A stretch of 64,000 nucleotides of DNA from the NCBI RefSeq assembly GCF_000743575.1, contig NZ_JQGC01000007.1, positions 226,741 through 290,740 on the forward strand, written 5' to 3'. Below are positions 60,470 through 64,000 of this stretch, piece by piece. The notes under the pieces are model-generated. The model was not told the origin of the DNA, ran no database searches, and saw only the letters and a list, made by a program, of their open reading frames with translations. This DNA comes from Devosia riboflavina. GTDB lineage: Bacteria > Pseudomonadota > Alphaproteobacteria > Rhizobiales > Devosiaceae. Positions within the stretch are counted from its first letter, which is position 1, and each line of letters begins with the position of its first letter. The translations under genes and the position numbers were made by a program.

Positions 60470-61464
60470 ATGCGCGTGTTCTCATCATCGTGCCGACGCT
60501 GAACGAGAGCCGGCACATCGGGCCATTGCTCGATATGCTGCTGGTCGAGGCGGAGGCGCTGGATGCGCGGATCGTGGTGGCCGATGGCGGCAGCACGGAC
60601 GGGACGCGGGATATCGTGCTGGCGCGAGCGGTCGAGGCGCCGCGCGTGGTGCTGATGCACAATCCGCGGCGGATCCAGTCGGCGGCGATCAATCTTGCCG
60701 TGGCGCAGTTCGGCGATGGCGTGGATTACCTCATTCGCATCGATGCGCATGGGACCTATCCCGATGATTTCTGCCGCGCGCTGGTCGCTGAGGCGGAGGA
60801 GCGCGGCGTGGCGAGTGTCGTAGTCCCCATGACGACCAAGGGCCACGCCGCCTTTCAGCGAGCGGTGGCGACGGCGCAGAATTCGCCGATTGGTACCGGT
60901 GGCTCGGCGCATCGCATGGGGCTTGGCAGCGGGCCGGTTGACCATGGGCATCATGCACTGATGCGGGTGGATGCGTTCCGGCAGGTCGGTGGCTATGACG
61001 AGACTTTCAGGGCCAATGAGGATGCGGAGCTGGATTTTCGGCTGCGGGCGGTGGGGCACACGATCTGGCTCACCGACCGGACGGGCATGATCTATTATCC
61101 GCGTTCGACCATGGCGGGGCTGTTCCGGCAGTATTTTGGCTATGGCGGGGGCAGGGCCCGCAACATCCTGAAGCACAGGATGCGGCCGCGGTTGCGGCAG
61201 ATGGCGCCGCTGGCGATCTTGCCGGTGGTGCTGCTCGCCGCGCTCTCGATCTGGCACTGGGCCTTCCTTATTCCGCTGGCGCTGTGGGGCGTCGGGTGCA
61301 TCGCGCTCGGCATGCATGCGGCGCGAAAGCACTATCCCGAATATGGCACGCCAATGGTGCTGTCTCCGCTCGTTGGCTGGGCCGCGATGATCATGCATTT
61401 CGCCTGGTCGTCCGGCTTCTGGCTGTATCTCGTCCAGCGCCCGTTCCGGCGCGAAACCGTGTGA
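60466..61464 (+). CDS. exoA: glycosyltransferase family 2, ExoA-like (succinoglycan synthesis)
   Basis: 332 residues with an N-terminal GT-A domain (VLIIVPTLNESRHIGPLLDMLL, VVADGGSTDGTRDI, DYLIRIDAHGTYPDDF with DxD-like acidic site, FRANEDAELDFRLRAVGH). The C-terminal part has three membrane spans (PLAILPVVLLAALSIWHWAFLIPLALWG, VGWAAMIMHFAWSSGFWLYL), as in ExoA. It adds a sugar to the lipid-linked repeat unit at the inner membrane. The start overlaps the upstream gene. Confidence 0.88.
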   Translation: MNARVLIIVPTLNESRHIGPLLDMLLVEAEALDARIVVADGGSTDGTRDIVLARAVEAPRVVLMHNPRRIQSAAINLAVAQFGDGVDYLIRIDAHGTYPDDFCRALVAEAEERGVASVVVPMTTKGHAAFQRAVATAQNSPIGTGGSAHRMGLGSGPVDHGHHALMRVDAFRQVGGYDETFRANEDAELDFRLRAVGHTIWLTDRTGMIYYPRSTMAGLFRQYFGYGGGRARNILKHRMRPRLRQMAPLAILPVVLLAALSIWHWAFLIPLALWGVGCIALGMHAARKHYPEYGTPMVLSPLVGWAAMIMHFAWSSGFWLYLVQRPFRRETV

Positions 61465-61471
61465 GGCCCTT

Positions 61472-62362
61472 TTGGCACGGATCGATATCTGCATCTGCAC
61501 TTTCAGGCGGCCATTCCTGGTCGAAACGCTGCGCTCGGTGGCGCGGCTTGATCGCGGCGTGCATGAGCTGCGCGTGATCATCGCTGACAATGACGAGGTG
61601 CCTTCGGCGCGTGAGCGGGTCGAGGCGCTGCGGAAGAAAATGGGCATGCCGGTCACCTATGTGCATGCGCCGGCGGCTAATATCTGTGTGGCGCGCAATG
61701 CCTGCCTTGAGGCGGCAGATGGCGATTTCGTCGCCTTCGTCGATGACGATGAGGTGGTGAGCCAAGGTTGGCTGAAGGCCTTGCTCGAAAAGGCGCAGGC
61801 GGGTGGCGCAGCGGCGGTGCTGGGGCCGGTGCGGGCGATCTATGAGCCGGATGCGCCGGAATGGATGGTCGAGGGAGACTTTCATTCGACCCTGCCGGTG
61901 TTTGTCGGCGGGGAAATCCGCACGGGCTATACCTGCAATGTGCTGATCCGCTGGGTCGCGCCGTTCCGGGCGCTGCGCTTCAACACGGCGCTAGGCCGGT
62001 CGGGTGGGGAAGATACGGACTTCTTCTATCGGCTGACGGGGCTCGGCGGGAAGATCGACTATGCGCCCGAGGCGGTGGTCGAGGAGCCGGTGCCGGCGTC
62101 GCGGGCGAACATGGACTGGCTGACCAAGCGCCGCCTGCGGTTCGGGCAGACGCATGGCATGTTGCTGGGTGGTTCGCCGCTGAAGCGGCTGCCTGTGGTG
62201 ATGGCCAAGATTTCCTATTGCTGTGTGATGGCCGGATTGACGGTGTTTTCGCCGGTATCGCGGCGCCGCAACTGGCTGCGCGCGGTGCTCCACATGGGCG
62301 TGGCGGGGGGCATTCTCGGCCTTGCGCAAGCTGAACATTACGGCCAGCCGGCCGCCTCCTGA
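61472..62362 (+). CDS. exoM: glycosyltransferase family 2, ExoM-like (succinoglycan synthesis)
   Basis: 296 residues from TTG 61472 with GTGAGG upstream. The GT-A core reads IDICICTFRRPFLVETLRSVARL, VIIADNDEVPSARERVEAL, ANICVARNACLEAADGDFVAFVDDDEVVSQGWL, EDTDFFYRLTGLGG. These resemble ExoM/succinoglycan glucosyltransferases. It works with ExoL and ExoA on the octasaccharide unit. It is 7 bp after exoA. Confidence 0.87.
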   Translation: MARIDICICTFRRPFLVETLRSVARLDRGVHELRVIIADNDEVPSARERVEALRKKMGMPVTYVHAPAANICVARNACLEAADGDFVAFVDDDEVVSQGWLKALLEKAQAGGAAAVLGPVRAIYEPDAPEWMVEGDFHSTLPVFVGGEIRTGYTCNVLIRWVAPFRALRFNTALGRSGGEDTDFFYRLTGLGGKIDYAPEAVVEEPVPASRANMDWLTKRRLRFGQTHGMLLGGSPLKRLPVVMAKISYCCVMAGLTVFSPVSRRRNWLRAVLHMGVAGGILGLAQAEHYGQPAAS

Positions 62363-62385
62363 GCTGAAAAGGCCGAGGAAAAGAT

Positions 62386-64000
62386 ATGCTTGAAAAGAAC
62401 ATGTATCCCGAAGCGGTGGCGCCCCAGCCATCGGACCTGAAGACCGTTGATCTCGATCGCATCTTTTCGCTGATCAGGCGGCAGGCGCTGGTGCTTGGGC
62501 TGTGTGTTGCCGTGATGGTGGTGCTGGCCGGGTTTTATCTGACCATGGCACCGCGCAGCTATCTCTCCGCTGGGCAAATCCTGATCGACAAGAAGCTCGA
62601 ACAGGTGACGAGCGGGGAGGCAACGCCCACCAGCACGACCGATCTTGAGGCGCAGGTGCTCAACCAGATCGAGGTTTTGCGTTCAAGCCGCGTGGCCAAG
62701 GCCGTGGCCGAGGCGGAGAACCTGATGACGGATCAGGAATTCCTCAATCCGCCGCCCTCGTTCAGCCAGCGGGTAAAATCGCTGATCGGGCTGGGTCCGA
62801 AGGCGCAGCCGGTGGCGCTGGAGGCGAGCCTTGATGAGGTGGTCGGCATGTTACGCGCCAATGTGGTCGTGGACCGCATGGGGCGCAGCTCGATCATTCG
62901 CGTGGGCTATGAAGCGGCGACGCCGGAACTGGCGCAACGGATTGCACAGGCTTATGGCAAGGCGCTGTTGCAGGATCAGCTTAACGCAGAGCTTGAGGCG
63001 ACGGGTGCGGCGGCAGACTGGTTGCAGCAGCGGCTCGCCGAGATTGGTGAAAGCCAGCGACAAGCTATTCTGGCGATTGAAGAATATCGGCAGGAAACGG
63101 GTCTGTCCGTGGGGCAGGATCGGGACCTGACGACCCAGCGGATCGAAAGTCTTTCCACCAAGCTTGCCGAGGCGCAGGCGGAGACAGCGCGGCTGCGGGC
63201 GCTTTCGGCGCAAGTTGCGGCCGTGGTGGCGGCGGGGCCGGAGACGGCTTCGAGCTCGGTGGCGCTTTTGAGTGGCGCGCAGACTGATCCGGCGGAGATT
63301 TCGCTGCTGCGCAATCAGGTGGCGACTCTTACGAGCCGAATTGCCGAAGTGGAGGCCAGCTATGGCGCCGATCATCCGCAATTGGCGGTGCTGAAGGCAG
63401 AAAAGGGGGCGCTGGATAATCGCATCTTTGCGCTGCTGCAGAACCTGGATCAGCAATACCGGACGCAATTGGCTATTGCCCAGGAGCAGGAAGCGGGGCT
63501 GCGGGGCGATATCAATGCCGAAGGACAGAGCGCGGGTGCGATTGGGCAGGAACAGGTGCGGCTCAATGAGCTGCAGCAGCGATCCGATGCATTGCGCACG
63601 CTCTATAACAGCTACCTGGCGCGCTATGAGGAGGCGGTGCAGCGGCAGAGTTTCCCCATTCCGTCGGTGCGTATCGTGACCGATGCGCTGCTACCGGAAC
63701 AGCCGTCGAGCCCGAAGACCATGGTCATTCTGGCCGCAGCCGTTATTGCCGGATGTTTCCTGGGCGCGGTGCTGGGCGTGCTCAATGAGTTGCGCGAGCG
63801 CGGCTTCCGGACCGGGTCGCAGGTGCGGCGCGAGCTGGGCATGCGGTTCCTGGGCTATATGCCGAAACTGATGATCGCCCGCGGCGACAGCACCGAAGCG
63901 CGGCAGCGGACGATCCGCGGGCTGGTGCGTGGAGCGCTGGGCACGCGGGTCGGGCGGCGCTGGGGCGCGCCCTATGCCGAGGCGCTGAAGTCGGCGAGGC
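62386..64000 (+). CDS. exoP: exopolysaccharide chain-length regulator / tyrosine autokinase, ExoP/Wzz (partial, runs off window)
   Basis: The frame is open for 538 codons to the window end. A cytoplasmic N-terminus is followed by a membrane span (RRQALVLGLCVAVMVVLAGFYLTM), then a Wzz domain (SYLSAGQILIDKKLEQV), a long periplasmic coiled coil (QRIESLSTKLAEAQAETARLRALSAQ) and the proline-rich second span (PEQPSSPKTMVILAAAVIAGCFLGAVLGVLNELRERG). The downstream region would hold the tyrosine-kinase domain of ExoP. It controls polymer length in succinoglycan export. No stop is seen. Confidence 0.88.
   Translation, partial: MLEKNMYPEAVAPQPSDLKTVDLDRIFSLIRRQALVLGLCVAVMVVLAGFYLTMAPRSYLSAGQILIDKKLEQVTSGEATPTSTTDLEAQVLNQIEVLRSSRVAKAVAEAENLMTDQEFLNPPPSFSQRVKSLIGLGPKAQPVALEASLDEVVGMLRANVVVDRMGRSSIIRVGYEAATPELAQRIAQAYGKALLQDQLNAELEATGAAADWLQQRLAEIGESQRQAILAIEEYRQETGLSVGQDRDLTTQRIESLSTKLAEAQAETARLRALSAQVAAVVAAGPETASSSVALLSGAQTDPAEISLLRNQVATLTSRIAEVEASYGADHPQLAVLKAEKGALDNRIFALLQNLDQQYRTQLAIAQEQEAGLRGDINAEGQSAGAIGQEQVRLNELQQRSDALRTLYNSYLARYEEAVQRQSFPIPSVRIVTDALLPEQPSSPKTMVILAAAVIAGCFLGAVLGVLNELRERGFRTGSQVRRELGMRFLGYMPKLMIARGDSTEARQRTIRGLVRGALGTRVGRRWGAPYAEALKSAR

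Noticed and set aside
1..64000. CRISPR array, tRNA or rRNA genes, prophage or insertion sequence
   Set aside because: No regular spaced repeats, cloverleaf-like sequences, integrase or transposase frames were seen; repeats present are short intergenic palindromes.

Overview
The window is GC-rich, almost fully coded and dominated by ABC uptake systems. Gene content (ExoA/M/P-type succinoglycan genes, a rhizobial-style phn C-P lyase cluster, SmoEFGK-type polyol transport, a permease-ATPase fusion, CCGGGCTTGTCCCGG and TTCCCGC-GCGGGAA intergenic repeats) points to an alphaproteobacterium of the Hyphomicrobiales, plausibly Devosia-like. That placement is inferred from gene style, not from a marker gene. 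I see no rRNA, tRNA, CRISPR array, insertion sequence or prophage, and no gene-free stretch longer than about 300 bases. The longest gaps (9770-10053, 12304-12587, 33153-33404) hold operators, a promoter and a palindromic repeat.

Layout. 1-2296 (-): NMT1/THI5-type ABC importer, cut by the window edge. 2470-3200 (+): FitAB toxin-antitoxin pair with an operator that appears to match the classical gonococcal one. 3197-9769 (-): a seven-gene ugpBAEC-ugpQ-deoR-HAD operon for glycerol-3-phosphate and glycerophosphodiesters, facing a Na/Pi cotransporter (10054-11718, +). 11821-13855: Nudix hydrolase, TetR regulator and DUF4386 membrane protein. 13937-22633 (+): SorC regulator, polyol ABC importer, polyol dehydrogenase and a D-ribulokinase, reading as a pentitol/hexitol operon. 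22630-30210: LacI regulator divergent from a GH29 fucosidase operon with its own importer. 30377-40401: a putative S-alkyl-cysteine salvage cluster with flavin reductase, two paralogous binding proteins, a fused permease-ATPase, GNAT acetyltransferase, M20 deacetylase and three luciferase-like monooxygenases. Its three promoters carry one 20-bp motif. 40636-54166: phosphonate cluster (sarcosine-oxidase-like enzyme, phnM, phnN, phnF, phnGHIJKL, hexapeptide protein, phnC, phnD, frameshifted phnE1, long phnE2). 54187-59133: TetR regulator divergent from DrrA-DrrB-UvrA-like (DrrC) drug-resistance genes. 59297-64000 (+): exopolysaccharide genes exoL-like, exoA, exoM and exoP (cut by the window end).

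Function. Three phosphorus systems lie within 50 kb: Ugp plus UgpQ, a Na/Pi carrier, and C-P lyase with a four-repeat Pho box before phnC. Carbon uptake (polyols, fucosides) and organosulfur uptake complete a scavenging gene set. A recurrent architectural feature is a GC-rich hairpin just after the binding-protein gene in at least four importer operons, consistent with setting binding-protein excess over membrane parts. The most unusual points are the shared operator of the sulfur cluster, the G8 frameshift in phnE1, and the sarcosine-oxidase-like gene next to C-P lyase.
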